NCBI GenBank assembly: GCA_963704825.1
Contig: CAVPHV010000006.1
Location: 62,001-126,000 of the forward strand
Length of the DNA: 64,000 nt
Reading direction: 5' to 3'
From: CAVPHV01 sp963704825
Lineage (GTDB): Bacteria; Actinomycetota; Acidimicrobiia; Spongiisociales; UBA5794
Shown here: positions 41,579-50,604 of the stretch, piece after piece
Layout: every line of letters begins with the position of its first letter
Position numbering within the stretch: position 1 is the first letter of the stretch
Made by a program: the position numbers and the translations under genes
Notes under the pieces: generated by a model
Databases searched by the model: none
What the model was told of the DNA's origin: nothing
The model's input: only the letters and a program-made list of their open reading frames with translations

Positions 41579-43216
41579 GTGGCGGCCTTGAGTGTCAGCG
41601 TCACCTTTCTCGGCGGCTTGGGGGAGATCGGCCGCAACTGTGCTGCGATAGAGGTCGACGGCCGGATCGCGCTGATCGACTGCGGGATCATGTTCCCCGA
41701 GGAGGACATGCTCGGCGTGGACCTCGTACTCCCGGACTTCTCGTCCGTTGTGGAGAGAGCCGACGACGTCGAATGCGTCATCCTCACCCACGGCCATGAG
41801 GACCACGTCGGCTCGCTGGCCTACTTCCTGCGCGAGGTCAACGTGCCGGTGTACGGCACGGCGCTCGCCGTTGAGTTGGCCAGATCGCGTATCGAGGAGG
41901 TCGGACTCACTCCCGACCTGCGTGCCATCGAACCGCTCGAGTGGGTCGAAAGCGGCCCCATCCGTTTCACAATGGTGCGCGTCACCCACAGCGTGCCCCA
42001 TGCCACCGGCATCGTCTTCGATACTCCCGAAGGCACGATCGTGCACTCCGGAGACTTCAAGCTCGACCCGACACCCATCGATGGCGTGCCAACGGATTTG
42101 GCCACCTTCGCCGGGTTCGGACGGCAAGGGGTGCGGCTACTGCTCAGCGACAGCACCAACGCCGAAGTTCCGGGTTTTGTGCCGTCGGAAGCCTCGGTCG
42201 GCGGGCCACTGGCGGAGATTGTCTCCAACGCCGAGGGGCGCGTCATTCTGGCGTGTTTCGCCAGCCACATTCACCGGGTTCAGCAGGCTGTCGACGCAGT
42301 GGTGGGGGCGGGTCGCAAGCTGGCGTTCCTGGGTCGATCGATGCTGCGCAACACGGAACTGGCCGTCGAACTGGGGATCCTGCAGGTCCCACCGCAGGCC
42401 GTGGTGTCCATGGACGAACTGTTGAGACTCCCCCCCGCCGAGACGGCGGTCATCTGCACCGGGAGCCAAGGTGAACCGTTTGCCGCGCTGTCACTGATGG
42501 CGTCGGGGAGTCACCGTTCGTTGACGCTGGAGAAGACCGACACGGTCATCCTCTCGGCCACACCGATCCCGGGCAACGAAACCGCGGTGTCACGGGTCAT
42601 CAACAACCTGGCGCGTCTCGGCATCGAAGTGCATCACGGACGCAACGCCCACGTTCACGTCTCCGGGCACGCCGCTCAAGACGAGATCCGCACCTTCATG
42701 AACGTCATCAAGCCACAAGCCTTTGTTCCCGTGCACGGCGAGTTCCGCCATCTGCTCGCCAACGCCGAGTTGGCGAAACAGATTGGCATTCCCGACATCG
42801 AGGTGTGCCAAGACGGTGACGTGGTCGTCCTCGACAAGGGGAACCTCAGGGTCGAGAGGGGAGCGGTTCCCGCCGGCTATGTGTACCTCGACGGCTACGG
42901 CATCGGCGACGTGGACAACGTGCTGCGCGACCGGCGCCACCTGGCCGACGATGGGGTGTTGATTGTCACGGTTGGGTTTGATGTTTCGTCCGGCGAGATC
43001 GTATTCGGCCCCGACGTCGACAGTCACGGGGTCAGCGACGACACCGCCGAGATCCACGAGCAGGTCGCCGCTTCGGTCAGTGACGCGTTGGGGTCGCTCG
43101 AACTGCCCACCGACCTCGACACGGTGCGTCGCAAGATGCGCAGCACCGCCGGTCGCGCCGTCAAGCGCGTCGTGAACCGGCGCCCGGTGGTCTTCCCGGT
43201 CCTGATCGAGGTCTAG
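41579..43216 (+). CDS. rnj: Ribonuclease J
   Basis: The 545-residue metallo-beta-lactamase-fold ribonuclease opens with VTFLGGLGEIGRNC, holds the zinc motif THGHEDHVGS, and continues with the beta-CASP domain (STNAEVPGF, CFASHIHRVQQA, CTGSQGEP, SATPIPGNE, HVSGHA, FVPVHGEFRHL). It is an endo- and 5'-3' exonuclease for rRNA processing and mRNA decay. The start is either GTG 41579 or TTG 41588; both begin close to the first strand. It follows dapA, an order widespread in actinobacteria. Confidence 0.94.
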   Translation: MAALSVSVTFLGGLGEIGRNCAAIEVDGRIALIDCGIMFPEEDMLGVDLVLPDFSSVVERADDVECVILTHGHEDHVGSLAYFLREVNVPVYGTALAVELARSRIEEVGLTPDLRAIEPLEWVESGPIRFTMVRVTHSVPHATGIVFDTPEGTIVHSGDFKLDPTPIDGVPTDLATFAGFGRQGVRLLLSDSTNAEVPGFVPSEASVGGPLAEIVSNAEGRVILACFASHIHRVQQAVDAVVGAGRKLAFLGRSMLRNTELAVELGILQVPPQAVVSMDELLRLPPAETAVICTGSQGEPFAALSLMASGSHRSLTLEKTDTVILSATPIPGNETAVSRVINNLARLGIEVHHGRNAHVHVSGHAAQDEIRTFMNVIKPQAFVPVHGEFRHLLANAELAKQIGIPDIEVCQDGDVVVLDKGNLRVERGAVPAGYVYLDGYGIGDVDNVLRDRRHLADDGVLIVTVGFDVSSGEIVFGPDVDSHGVSDDTAEIHEQVAASVSDALGSLELPTDLDTVRRKMRSTAGRAVKRVVNRRPVVFPVLIEV

Positions 43217-43260
43217 GACTCGATTCGGTTCGCCGGGTTAAATCACACTGGTGTAACTCC

Positions 43261-43280
43261 CCGCGCGTGGGCACGCGCGG
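43261..43280. repeat. Near-perfect 20-bp palindrome upstream of ftsK
   Basis: CCGCGCGTG and CACGCGCGG form a 9-bp stem with a 2-nt loop. It lies between rnj and the ftsK promoter (-35 at 43288), so it could end rnj transcription or be an operator for ftsK. Confidence 0.5.
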
Positions 43281-43287
43281 AGGGTCA

Positions 43288-43316
43288 TTGGCGCAGTTCG
43301 CGCAGCCGTGTATCGT
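43288..43316 (+). promoter_or_regulatory. Predicted promoter of ftsK
   Basis: TTGGCG at 43288-43293 and TATCGT at 43311-43316 are separated by 17 bp. The -10 ends 9 nt before the ATG at 43326, so the transcript would have almost no leader. Confidence 0.5.
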
Positions 43317-43325
43317 TCGCCCCCC

Positions 43326-45578
43326 ATGCCAACACGGACAAAATCCCGTGGGGCCAAGGGGCGGACCAGGAGAGCCAGAAAAACCAAGACCACAGCGAAG
43401 CAACGCACCGGATTTGTCCCCGCGCTGAGGGCCATGAAGGAGCGGCTCCGCAACCGACTCGGACGTCAAGCCGACGACGTCTGGGGCGTGCTCCTCATTG
43501 TGCTGGCGCTGCTGATGGCGCTTGCCTTTGTTGGGCTGGCCGGCCCCCTCGGTGGCGGTGGGACCTCCGGTCTCCAATTCCTCTTCGGTTTGTGGGCGTT
43601 CGCCCTTCCCGTGGTATTGATCGTCATCGGTATCGCCATGGTCGGCACCATGCCGAAGGCCGACTACGCCCGCCTCACCATCGGGCTCATAACCCTGTTT
43701 GTCGGGTCGATGGCGATGTTCCACCTCATGACCGGCGCCATGTCACTCGCCGACAACGTCGACCAGGTCGTCGAACGCGGCGGAGCCGTCGGTTCACTCG
43801 TTGCCTTCCCGCTGCGGCGACTCATCGGCTTCTGGGGCACCTTCGTGGTACTTGCTGCCGTGATCGCCGTCGGTGCCCTGCTTGTGACCAAGGCCACCCT
43901 ACGCGATGTGTGGCTCACGGTTCGATCCAGCTTCAGCACGGCCCGCCGCACCCTGGTGGCGGCCCGACCTCGCACGGTTGCCCCCGAGGTAGTCGGCCCG
44001 ATGCCCGCTCCGCAAGGGTCCACCGCGCCGAAGAAGCAGGCCCCCCCGAACCCGGAAGCCGGCAAGAGTGCCCCCCGCCAGCGCAAGCCGAAAAAGCAAG
44101 CAACGCCCGCCCCGCCCCGGCCCGGCTCCGGCTACCGCTTGCCGCCGCTCGAATTGCTCGGGACCAGCGAAGGGGCCGGCCACAACCGCAGGGTGCTCGA
44201 GGCCACGGCGGCGGAGCTCGAGCAAGCACTTCATCAGCACGGTGTCGACGCCAGTCTGACTCGCATCGTTCCCGGGCCGACGGTGACTCGCTACGAAATC
44301 GAACTCGCCCCCGGGGTGAAGGTCTCTCGGGTGACGGGCTTGTCACACGACATCGCCTACGCCCTGGCCTCACCCGACGTGCGCATCCTCGCCCCGATCC
44401 CGGGCAAGAGCGCCATCGGGATCGAGGTCCCCAACCGGCGTCGTGAGCTGGTCACCCTGGGCGACATCCTTGGTAGCGCCGAGGCGCAGGCGGATTCCGA
44501 TCCGCTCCAGGTCGGGCTGGGCAAAGATATCTCCGGAGCGCCCCGCATGCTCAAGATCGACGAGTTGCCACATATGATCATCGCCGGCGCCACCGGAGCC
44601 GGAAAGTCCTCCTGCATCAACGCCCTGGTCTCGTCGATCCTGATGCGGGCCACACCCGATCAGGTCAGGCTGATCTTGGTTGATCCGAAGCGGGTCGAGC
44701 TCGGCCAGTACAACGGGGTACCCCACTTGCTGACTCGGGTGATCACCAATCCCAAGAAGGCGGCAGACGCCCTCCAATGGGCCGTCGCCGAGATGGACCG
44801 GCGCTACGAGTTGCTGGCAGACGCCGGGGTGCGCGATGTGATCTCCTACCGCGAGAAATGGGAAGCAGGGATGCTCGAGGAAGACGGCTTCGACCGCTTC
44901 CCGTTCATTGTGATCGTGGTCGACGAACTGAACGACCTGATGATGGTGGCAGGGCGCGCCGTCGAAGAATCCGTGGTTCGTATCGCCCAGATGGCGCGCG
45001 CGGTGGGCATCCACCTTGTGCTCGCCACCCAGCGCCCTTCCGTCAACGTCATCACCGGCGTCATCAAGGCCAACGTGCCATCTCGACTGGCGTTCTCGGT
45101 CACCTCGCAGACGGACTCGAGAGTCATCCTTGACTCGGTCGGTGCTGAAAAACTCGTCGGCCTCGGCGACATGCTCGTCGTCACCGCCCGCGATCCGAAA
45201 CCGGAACGAATCCAGGGTGCCTTCATCTCCGAGAAGGAGATCCACGGCGTCGTGGAATGGGTGCGCGAGCAGGAGAAGGCCCACTACCGCGACGAAGAAG
45301 TCTTCGAAGTTGCTCAGCAACAAGCCGCGGTCGACGAGGAGTTCGAAGGCGAGGACGCCGAGATCATGCGCCAGGCCATCGAGCTGGTGGTGCGCTCCCA
45401 GCTGGGCTCCACGTCGATGCTGCAGCGCAAGCTCCGTATCGGGTTTGCCCGGGCCGGCCGAGTGATGGACATCCTGGAACGTCGCGGCATCGTGGGTCCC
45501 TCCGAGGGATCCAAAGCCCGGGTTGTTCTCATCGCCGAAGAAGAACTCGACAGCGTCCTCGCGAGCCCCACGCCGTAG
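43326..45578 (+). CDS. ftsK: DNA translocase FtsK/SpoIIIE
   Basis: The 750-residue protein has a Lys/Arg-rich N-terminus, four membrane helices (residues 50-190), a Pro/Lys-rich linker to about 270, then the motor domain: Walker A GATGAGKS (421-428), FIVIVVDELNDLMM (Walker B) and LATQRPSVNVITG. The C-terminal gamma winged helix (LVVRSQLGSTSMLQRKLRIGFARAGRVMDILE) recognises KOPS-like sites. It pumps the chromosome termini through the closing septum. The start follows a -10 element closely and upstream sequence has no coding constraint. Confidence 0.95.
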   Translation: MPTRTKSRGAKGRTRRARKTKTTAKQRTGFVPALRAMKERLRNRLGRQADDVWGVLLIVLALLMALAFVGLAGPLGGGGTSGLQFLFGLWAFALPVVLIVIGIAMVGTMPKADYARLTIGLITLFVGSMAMFHLMTGAMSLADNVDQVVERGGAVGSLVAFPLRRLIGFWGTFVVLAAVIAVGALLVTKATLRDVWLTVRSSFSTARRTLVAARPRTVAPEVVGPMPAPQGSTAPKKQAPPNPEAGKSAPRQRKPKKQATPAPPRPGSGYRLPPLELLGTSEGAGHNRRVLEATAAELEQALHQHGVDASLTRIVPGPTVTRYEIELAPGVKVSRVTGLSHDIAYALASPDVRILAPIPGKSAIGIEVPNRRRELVTLGDILGSAEAQADSDPLQVGLGKDISGAPRMLKIDELPHMIIAGATGAGKSSCINALVSSILMRATPDQVRLILVDPKRVELGQYNGVPHLLTRVITNPKKAADALQWAVAEMDRRYELLADAGVRDVISYREKWEAGMLEEDGFDRFPFIVIVVDELNDLMMVAGRAVEESVVRIAQMARAVGIHLVLATQRPSVNVITGVIKANVPSRLAFSVTSQTDSRVILDSVGAEKLVGLGDMLVVTARDPKPERIQGAFISEKEIHGVVEWVREQEKAHYRDEEVFEVAQQQAAVDEEFEGEDAEIMRQAIELVVRSQLGSTSMLQRKLRIGFARAGRVMDILERRGIVGPSEGSKARVVLIAEEELDSVLASPTP

Positions 45579-45720
45579 TTGCTGCTTCGTGCGTGGCTGA
45601 CCATCCAGAAATCGCGCCCTGGCCACGCCGGAACGGATGGAATGCTCCCAGGCTCTGGCCCACCCACTGGTAACCTGACCGCGCTCCGGGCCAATCACGA
45701 CGGGTCCAGGGCCTCATCGT

Positions 45721-47649
45721 ATGGACACCACTCAGGACACCCCAGCCCCCGAACCCGTCGAGAGCAATCGCGGGCCTCGGTATGCCTACCTCCGTAGCGA
45801 CGGCACGCTCGACATCATTCTCGGCAGTCTCGTCGCCGGAGTTGGCGCCTACATCTATCAGTTCCTCGGCGGGCGTTCGCTTGGAGCCGAAGCCTTTGCT
45901 CCGATCGGAGCCCTGCTGACAGCCCACTTTCTGGCCTTCGTCATCTTCCTGCTCCCCGTCGAGCAGTTTGTGATTCGAAGGCTCACGCTGGGCGACTCGG
46001 GATGGGTGGTTCCGGTGCGGGCCATCATCATGGTCGCCACGGTCGGGATCGCGGCGGGGGCGGTGGTGTGGATGGTCGCCGACGACTACTTCGATGGGGA
46101 TGCCAATTTCATCTTCTTTGTGTTCGCCACGGTTGCGTTCCACTTCTACTTCGCCGTCGGTCGCGGCTACCTGGCCGGTTATCGCCGCTTCCGTGCCTAC
46201 GGGTTGGTGAGCGGAGCCGCGTCACTGTTCCGCCTCGTCATCGCCATCGGCGTGGTGGTGGTGGCGCCGTCGGTCGAAGGCTTCGCTTGGGCGCAAGTCC
46301 TCGGACCACTGGTCATCGTGTTCTGGCGTCCGTTCCGCAAGCCGGAGGAACGGCGTGGAGGAAGCCGGGGAAGTCTGGCGGAGCACCAGGTCGAATCCAT
46401 CGACGACAAGGGGCTCCTGTCGGGCCTCGTCCTCTCGTCGGCGGCGTCGCAAGCTCTGTTGCTGGCCGGACCACTCGTCGCGGGCGCTCTGGGGGCTACC
46501 GACGTCGAGTTTTCGGTCCTGTATGCGACGCTCCTGCTGGCCCGCGCCCCGCTGACGTTCGGCTACAACCTGATCGCCCGTGTCCTGCCGCCGTTCACAG
46601 AGATGGCGGCCAGGGGAGAGCGACGGGAATTGCGGGCTTGGGCGCGGGGCATGGGAATCGCCAGCGTGGTTCTGGCCTTTGTCGGGGCGGCGTTGGGAGC
46701 ACTGTTGGGCCCGGCCCTGGTCGGCTTTGCCTTTGGTAGCGACTTCAGGCCGCCTGCCGACGTTGCGGCATTGGCGGCGGCAGGCGTCGTGCTGGCCGGA
46801 GGCGGCTTGTTCATCGGGCAGATCCTGGTGGCGCGGGGACAACCGCTGCGGCTCGCCATCGCGTGGATGTTCGCGCTGGTCACCTCCACCGCGGTTGTGC
46901 TGATGCCGTTTGATGACCCCGTCATGGACGTGACGGTTGCGTTCTTGGTCGGCGAGATCGTGGCGTTGGCCGCCCTCGTTTCCGGGGCGTTGATGCACGA
47001 CCGCCAGGAGGTCGAGGTCTCACACGGCTACGTCGTCGTGAAGCGCTCTATGGATATCGGGATCTCGCTGGTCGCGCTCTTCTTGTTGTCTCCGGTCCTG
47101 GTGCTCGCCGCGATTGCGGTACGACTCGACTCCGAAGGCCCTGCCTTCTTCCGCCAGCAACGGGTTGGACGCGGCGCCCGTGACTTCTGGATGACCAAGA
47201 TCCGAACCATGGTCATCCACCACCAAGAAGAGGTCTTCCACGAGCACCTGGAACGCATCCAAGGTGCCGATTCGGAAGATATCGTCTACACCATCAAGAT
47301 CGACGATGATCCCCGCGTCACCAGGGTGGGAGCGGTCCTGCGGCGGTTGTCGATCGATGAGCTTCCCAACCTGTGGAACGTGCTGAAAGGCTCGATGACC
47401 CTCGTCGGCCCCCGGCCCCTGGTACGGGCTGAAGCCGAGCTGATCGGACTCGACAACCCGCGGTTTTCGGTCAAACCCGGGGTCACCGGATTAGCCCAGG
47501 TGAAGGGGAGAGACAACATCTCGATCGAAGCGCGTACCGCCTACGACGAGGAGTATGTCGCCAACCGGTCCGTACGGCTCGACGTCGACATCCTGGTGGC
47601 CACCGTAGGAGCCGTGTTCCGCAATCCCGGGGAGCAGACTGAGGGGTGA
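45721..47649 (+). CDS. Fusion of polysaccharide flippase-like and sugar-1-phosphate transferase domains
   Basis: The 642-residue protein has an N-terminal membrane region of about 430 residues with roughly a dozen helices of the MATE/Wzx flippase type, and a C-terminal bacterial sugar transferase domain (WcaJ/WbaP catalytic type, about residues 436-635). The latter begins VKRSMDIGISLVALFLLSPVLVLAAIAVRLDSEGPAFFRQQRVGR and contains FWMTKIRTM, RRLSIDELPNLWNVLKGSMTLVGPRPL and PGVTGLAQVKGRD. These are normally separate proteins: one starts lipid-linked glycan synthesis, the other flips it. The fusion would join them. It lies 142 nt after ftsK. Confidence 0.83.
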   Translation: MDTTQDTPAPEPVESNRGPRYAYLRSDGTLDIILGSLVAGVGAYIYQFLGGRSLGAEAFAPIGALLTAHFLAFVIFLLPVEQFVIRRLTLGDSGWVVPVRAIIMVATVGIAAGAVVWMVADDYFDGDANFIFFVFATVAFHFYFAVGRGYLAGYRRFRAYGLVSGAASLFRLVIAIGVVVVAPSVEGFAWAQVLGPLVIVFWRPFRKPEERRGGSRGSLAEHQVESIDDKGLLSGLVLSSAASQALLLAGPLVAGALGATDVEFSVLYATLLLARAPLTFGYNLIARVLPPFTEMAARGERRELRAWARGMGIASVVLAFVGAALGALLGPALVGFAFGSDFRPPADVAALAAAGVVLAGGGLFIGQILVARGQPLRLAIAWMFALVTSTAVVLMPFDDPVMDVTVAFLVGEIVALAALVSGALMHDRQEVEVSHGYVVVKRSMDIGISLVALFLLSPVLVLAAIAVRLDSEGPAFFRQQRVGRGARDFWMTKIRTMVIHHQEEVFHEHLERIQGADSEDIVYTIKIDDDPRVTRVGAVLRRLSIDELPNLWNVLKGSMTLVGPRPLVRAEAELIGLDNPRFSVKPGVTGLAQVKGRDNISIEARTAYDEEYVANRSVRLDVDILVATVGAVFRNPGEQTEG

Positions 47650-47704
47650 GCGCCGATACCACCGGAGCGCGCAAAGGAGCCCTCCCAGACGCGATTCAGT
47701 CGCG

Positions 47705-47710
47705 TACGCT
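47705..47710 (+). promoter_or_regulatory. -10 element of the pabB-pabC gene
   Basis: TACGCT ends 7 nt before the ATG at 47718, which supports that start over the upstream GTG that overlaps the previous stop. Confidence 0.5.
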
Positions 47711-47717
47711 CAATGAC

Positions 47718-49523
47718 ATGGGACCTTGTGCTCGCTTTGATGATCTCACGCCAGGAGCGGAGCGTTCCATCGCTCTGCGTGACCTTCAGCAGACCGTCGT
47801 GGCGAGCAAGCTCGAAGAGGTCGTCTCCGCATTGCTGCGGGTCGAAGAACTGACCTCCGAGGGTTTGTGGGCCGGAGGGTTCGTTGCCTATGAAGCTGCA
47901 CCGGCGTTCAACCCGATGTTGAAGGTGGCGCAGCCACGTCCCGATGAGACCTTCAGCGACATGCCGTTGTTGTGGTTCGGGTTGTACGCCACCCGTGAGC
48001 GGGTCGAACCATTCACGCCGCGTCATCGGCTGCCTGCCCCGTACAGCGTGTCGGCGTGGACGGCCGAGATCGATCGGGACGGCTACGAAGCTGCCCTCGC
48101 GCAGGTTCACCAGCGCATCGAGGACGGCGACACGGAGCAGTTGAACTACTCGTTCCGGCTTCATGCCGCGTTCGCCGGCGAACCGAGTGAGCTGTACCGC
48201 GATCTGTTGATCGCCCAGCGCGGCGCCCATGGAGCGTGTTTTGAGGCCGACCGATTCCACATCGTCAGCGCCTCCCCTGAGGGGTTCTTCACGTTGTCGG
48301 CCGACCAGATCGAGGTGCGGCCGATGAAGGGAACCTTGGCGCGGGGGCGCTGGGCCGAAGAAGACCGAGAGCAGGCGATTCGTCTGCTCGGGTCGGACGA
48401 AGAGCGCGCCCAGAACCTGCGGGTGGTACAGGCGATCTCTGAGAGCCTGGGCGGTGTTTCCAACCCCGGTTCGGTGCGGATCGAGCAGGTTCTGGAACTG
48501 GAACGGCTCGAGACGGTGTGGCAGCTCACCTCTCGGATCACGGCTGAACCCAAACCAGGAACGTCGGTTGTCGATGCTTTCAGAGCGCTGTTCCCGCTGT
48601 GCTCGATCACAGGGATTCCGCAGGCGAGGACGATGCAGATCATCGCCGAACTGGAACCGTCTCGGCGCGGCGTGTATTGCGGCGCCATTGGTTACCTTGC
48701 GCCACCGGACGCTGGGGGGCCACGCGCCCATTTCAATGTCGCCATCCGCACCGTGGTCATCGACCGCGAGGAGGGCCTTGCTTCGTATGGGGTCGGCGGT
48801 GGGATCTCGAAGGATTCCTCGCCGTCGGCGGAGTACGACGAGGCGCGTTCCAAAGCACGACTCCTGGCCGAGCGGCGACCGGACTTCGATTTGTGGGAGA
48901 CGCTGCGTTGGGAGGGGCCGGAAGGATATTGGCTGCTCGAGGAACACCTCGAGCGCCTGGAGGCCTCGGCCGACTACTTCGGGTTTCTGTGTGATCGCGA
49001 GCGGGTGCAGCGCGCTCTCGACGAAGCCGTCGACGGCTGCGCCGGGACATGTGCCGTTCGGGTGACCGTGGGGCGCGAAGGTGAGACGAAGGCCCACGTC
49101 CTCGAAGGTGAGATGGCGGTGAAGTGGGAATCCGACGCCGGACCTATCGCCCGAGTGGCGATTGCCCGTCATGCGATGCCGTCGAACAACATCTTTCTCT
49201 TCCACCAAACGAGCCGCCAAGTGTCCTTCGCAGATCGCGCCTGGGCCTCGATCGCAGTGCCCGCGGACGACGTGATCTTGATCAACGAGAGGGACGAAAT
49301 CACACAGGCCACTACGTCGAACGTTGCGGCTCTCATCGACGGCCGCTGGTGTACGCCCCCGGTTGAGTCGGGATGCCTGGCCGGGGTCTACCGGCAATCG
49401 TTGATTGAGAAAGGGATGCTCGAGGTGCGGCCGATCAGCGTGGCTCAGCTCGCGGCCGCCGAGGAGATTGCGCTGTTGTCGTCGGTGCGGGGCTGGCAGC
49501 GTGCCCAGCTGGTCACGGAGTAA
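47718..49523 (+). CDS. pabB: PabB-PabC fusion: aminodeoxychorismate synthase with degenerate lyase domain
   Basis: The 601-residue protein has a PabB domain (chorismate-binding: EIDRDGYEAALAQVHQRIEDGDTEQLNYSFRL, RPMKGTLARG, SRITAEPKPGTSVVDAFRALFPLCSITGIPQARTMQIIAELE and GVGGGISKDSSP) and a C-terminal PabC (fold-type IV PLP) domain. In the lyase part the expected PLP lysine is replaced by Q497 (FHQTSRQ instead of HKTT) and the conserved glutamate near the pyridine nitrogen by Q530 (ITQATTSN). The lyase half therefore looks inactive. A GTG at 47646 overlaps the previous stop, but the ATG at 47718 is preferred. Confidence 0.83.
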   Translation: MGPCARFDDLTPGAERSIALRDLQQTVVASKLEEVVSALLRVEELTSEGLWAGGFVAYEAAPAFNPMLKVAQPRPDETFSDMPLLWFGLYATRERVEPFTPRHRLPAPYSVSAWTAEIDRDGYEAALAQVHQRIEDGDTEQLNYSFRLHAAFAGEPSELYRDLLIAQRGAHGACFEADRFHIVSASPEGFFTLSADQIEVRPMKGTLARGRWAEEDREQAIRLLGSDEERAQNLRVVQAISESLGGVSNPGSVRIEQVLELERLETVWQLTSRITAEPKPGTSVVDAFRALFPLCSITGIPQARTMQIIAELEPSRRGVYCGAIGYLAPPDAGGPRAHFNVAIRTVVIDREEGLASYGVGGGISKDSSPSAEYDEARSKARLLAERRPDFDLWETLRWEGPEGYWLLEEHLERLEASADYFGFLCDRERVQRALDEAVDGCAGTCAVRVTVGREGETKAHVLEGEMAVKWESDAGPIARVAIARHAMPSNNIFLFHQTSRQVSFADRAWASIAVPADDVILINERDEITQATTSNVAALIDGRWCTPPVESGCLAGVYRQSLIEKGMLEVRPISVAQLAAAEEIALLSSVRGWQRAQLVTE

Positions 49524-49545
49524 CCCGAGCCGCCAGGACATCCGT

Positions 49546-49551
49546 TAGCCT
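49546..49551 (+). promoter_or_regulatory. -10 element of the E1alpha gene
   Basis: TAGCCT ends 9 nt before the ATG at 49561, suggesting a near-leaderless transcript for the three-gene dehydrogenase cluster. Confidence 0.4.
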
Positions 49552-49560
49552 TCCTGCGCG

Positions 49561-50604
49561 ATGTCCCTCGAACCATTCCATATTCTCGGGCCCGACGGTG
49601 TGTTGGTCGCCGATTCTCCCGTGTCGCTGGAGCGAACCCGCGAGCTCTACGCTCAGATGGTGACGGGTCGTGGCTACGACCGCAAGGCGTCGGCCATGCA
49701 GCGTCAAGGCCGGCTCGCCACCTATGCCCAGTTCGAGGGGCAGGAAGCGTGCCAGATCGGGGCGGTCGCTCCATTGCAGCCCGCAGACTGGCTGGTGGCC
49801 ACCTACCGGGACGCGGCCGCAATGTGGGCGCACGGATATCCCTGGCTCAATCTGGTGCTCGGCAGGACCGGTGATGAGCGCGGCGGTCAGCCCCCCGAGG
49901 GCGTGAACGTTCTTCCGCCGTCCATCACTGTTGGAGGGCACATGATTCACGCCGTCGGGATCTCGTGGGCAGAGCAGATCAAAGGGACCGACGCGGTGGC
50001 CCTGACCCTCTTCGGCGACGGGGCGACGAGCGAGGGTGATTTTCACGAGGCGATGAACTTCGCCGGCGTGTATCGAACCCCGACCGTGTTCGTGTGTCAG
50101 AACAACGGGTGGGCGATCTCGATGCCCCGAGACCGCCAAACGGCGTCAGATACGATTGCCCAGAAGGCGGACGCCTACGGCATGCCCGGCGTGCTCGTCG
50201 ACGGCAACGACCTCCTGGCCGTTGTCGCCGCCACCACGCAGGCGATAGCCCGGGCGAGACGGGGTGACGGAGCGACCCTGATCGAGGCGCTCACCTACCG
50301 GATGGGACCCCACACGACCACCGACGATGCGCGCCGCTACCGCCATGACGATGATGTCGCCGAGTGGCATCCGCGCGATCCACTCGAGCGGGTGCGCCGC
50401 TACCTCGAGGCGGCCGGCGAGTGGAGCGAGCAGTGGCAATCCGAGTTGGAGGAAGCCGCGTCACAAGCCGTCGAAGACGCCGTCGCCACCGCCGAGGCTA
50501 TCCCGCCGTTCACCTCGGACGAGATCTTCACCGCCATGTACAAAACACCGACGATGGCGCTGCTCGAACAGCAGCGTTTGGCTCGCCGGGATGAGCCACG
50601 ATGA
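49561..50604 (+). CDS. 2-oxoacid dehydrogenase E1 component, alpha subunit
   Basis: The 347-residue protein has the thiamine-diphosphate signature GDGATSEGDFHEAMNFAGVYRTPTVFVCQNNGWAIS and the phosphorylation-loop-like region YRMGPHTTTDD. The N-terminal GQEACQIG and YRDAAAMWAHGYP are typical of E1alpha subunits of branched-chain or pyruvate/acetoin type. Together with E1beta it decarboxylates a 2-oxoacid and acylates the E2 lipoyl group. The E1beta gene overlaps by ATGA. Substrate preference cannot be read with confidence. Confidence 0.9.
   Translation: MSLEPFHILGPDGVLVADSPVSLERTRELYAQMVTGRGYDRKASAMQRQGRLATYAQFEGQEACQIGAVAPLQPADWLVATYRDAAAMWAHGYPWLNLVLGRTGDERGGQPPEGVNVLPPSITVGGHMIHAVGISWAEQIKGTDAVALTLFGDGATSEGDFHEAMNFAGVYRTPTVFVCQNNGWAISMPRDRQTASDTIAQKADAYGMPGVLVDGNDLLAVVAATTQAIARARRGDGATLIEALTYRMGPHTTTDDARRYRHDDDVAEWHPRDPLERVRRYLEAAGEWSEQWQSELEEAASQAVEDAVATAEAIPPFTSDEIFTAMYKTPTMALLEQQRLARRDEPR

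Noticed and set aside
44370..45698. Open minus-strand frame of 442 codons over ftsK
   Set aside because: It is His/Asp/Gly-rich, matches no family and is antisense to the FtsK motor domain.
47541..49541. Open minus-strand frame of 666 codons opposite pabB-pabC
   Set aside because: Composition is unlike a protein, with no motif, and it lies exactly over a gene with strong conserved motifs.
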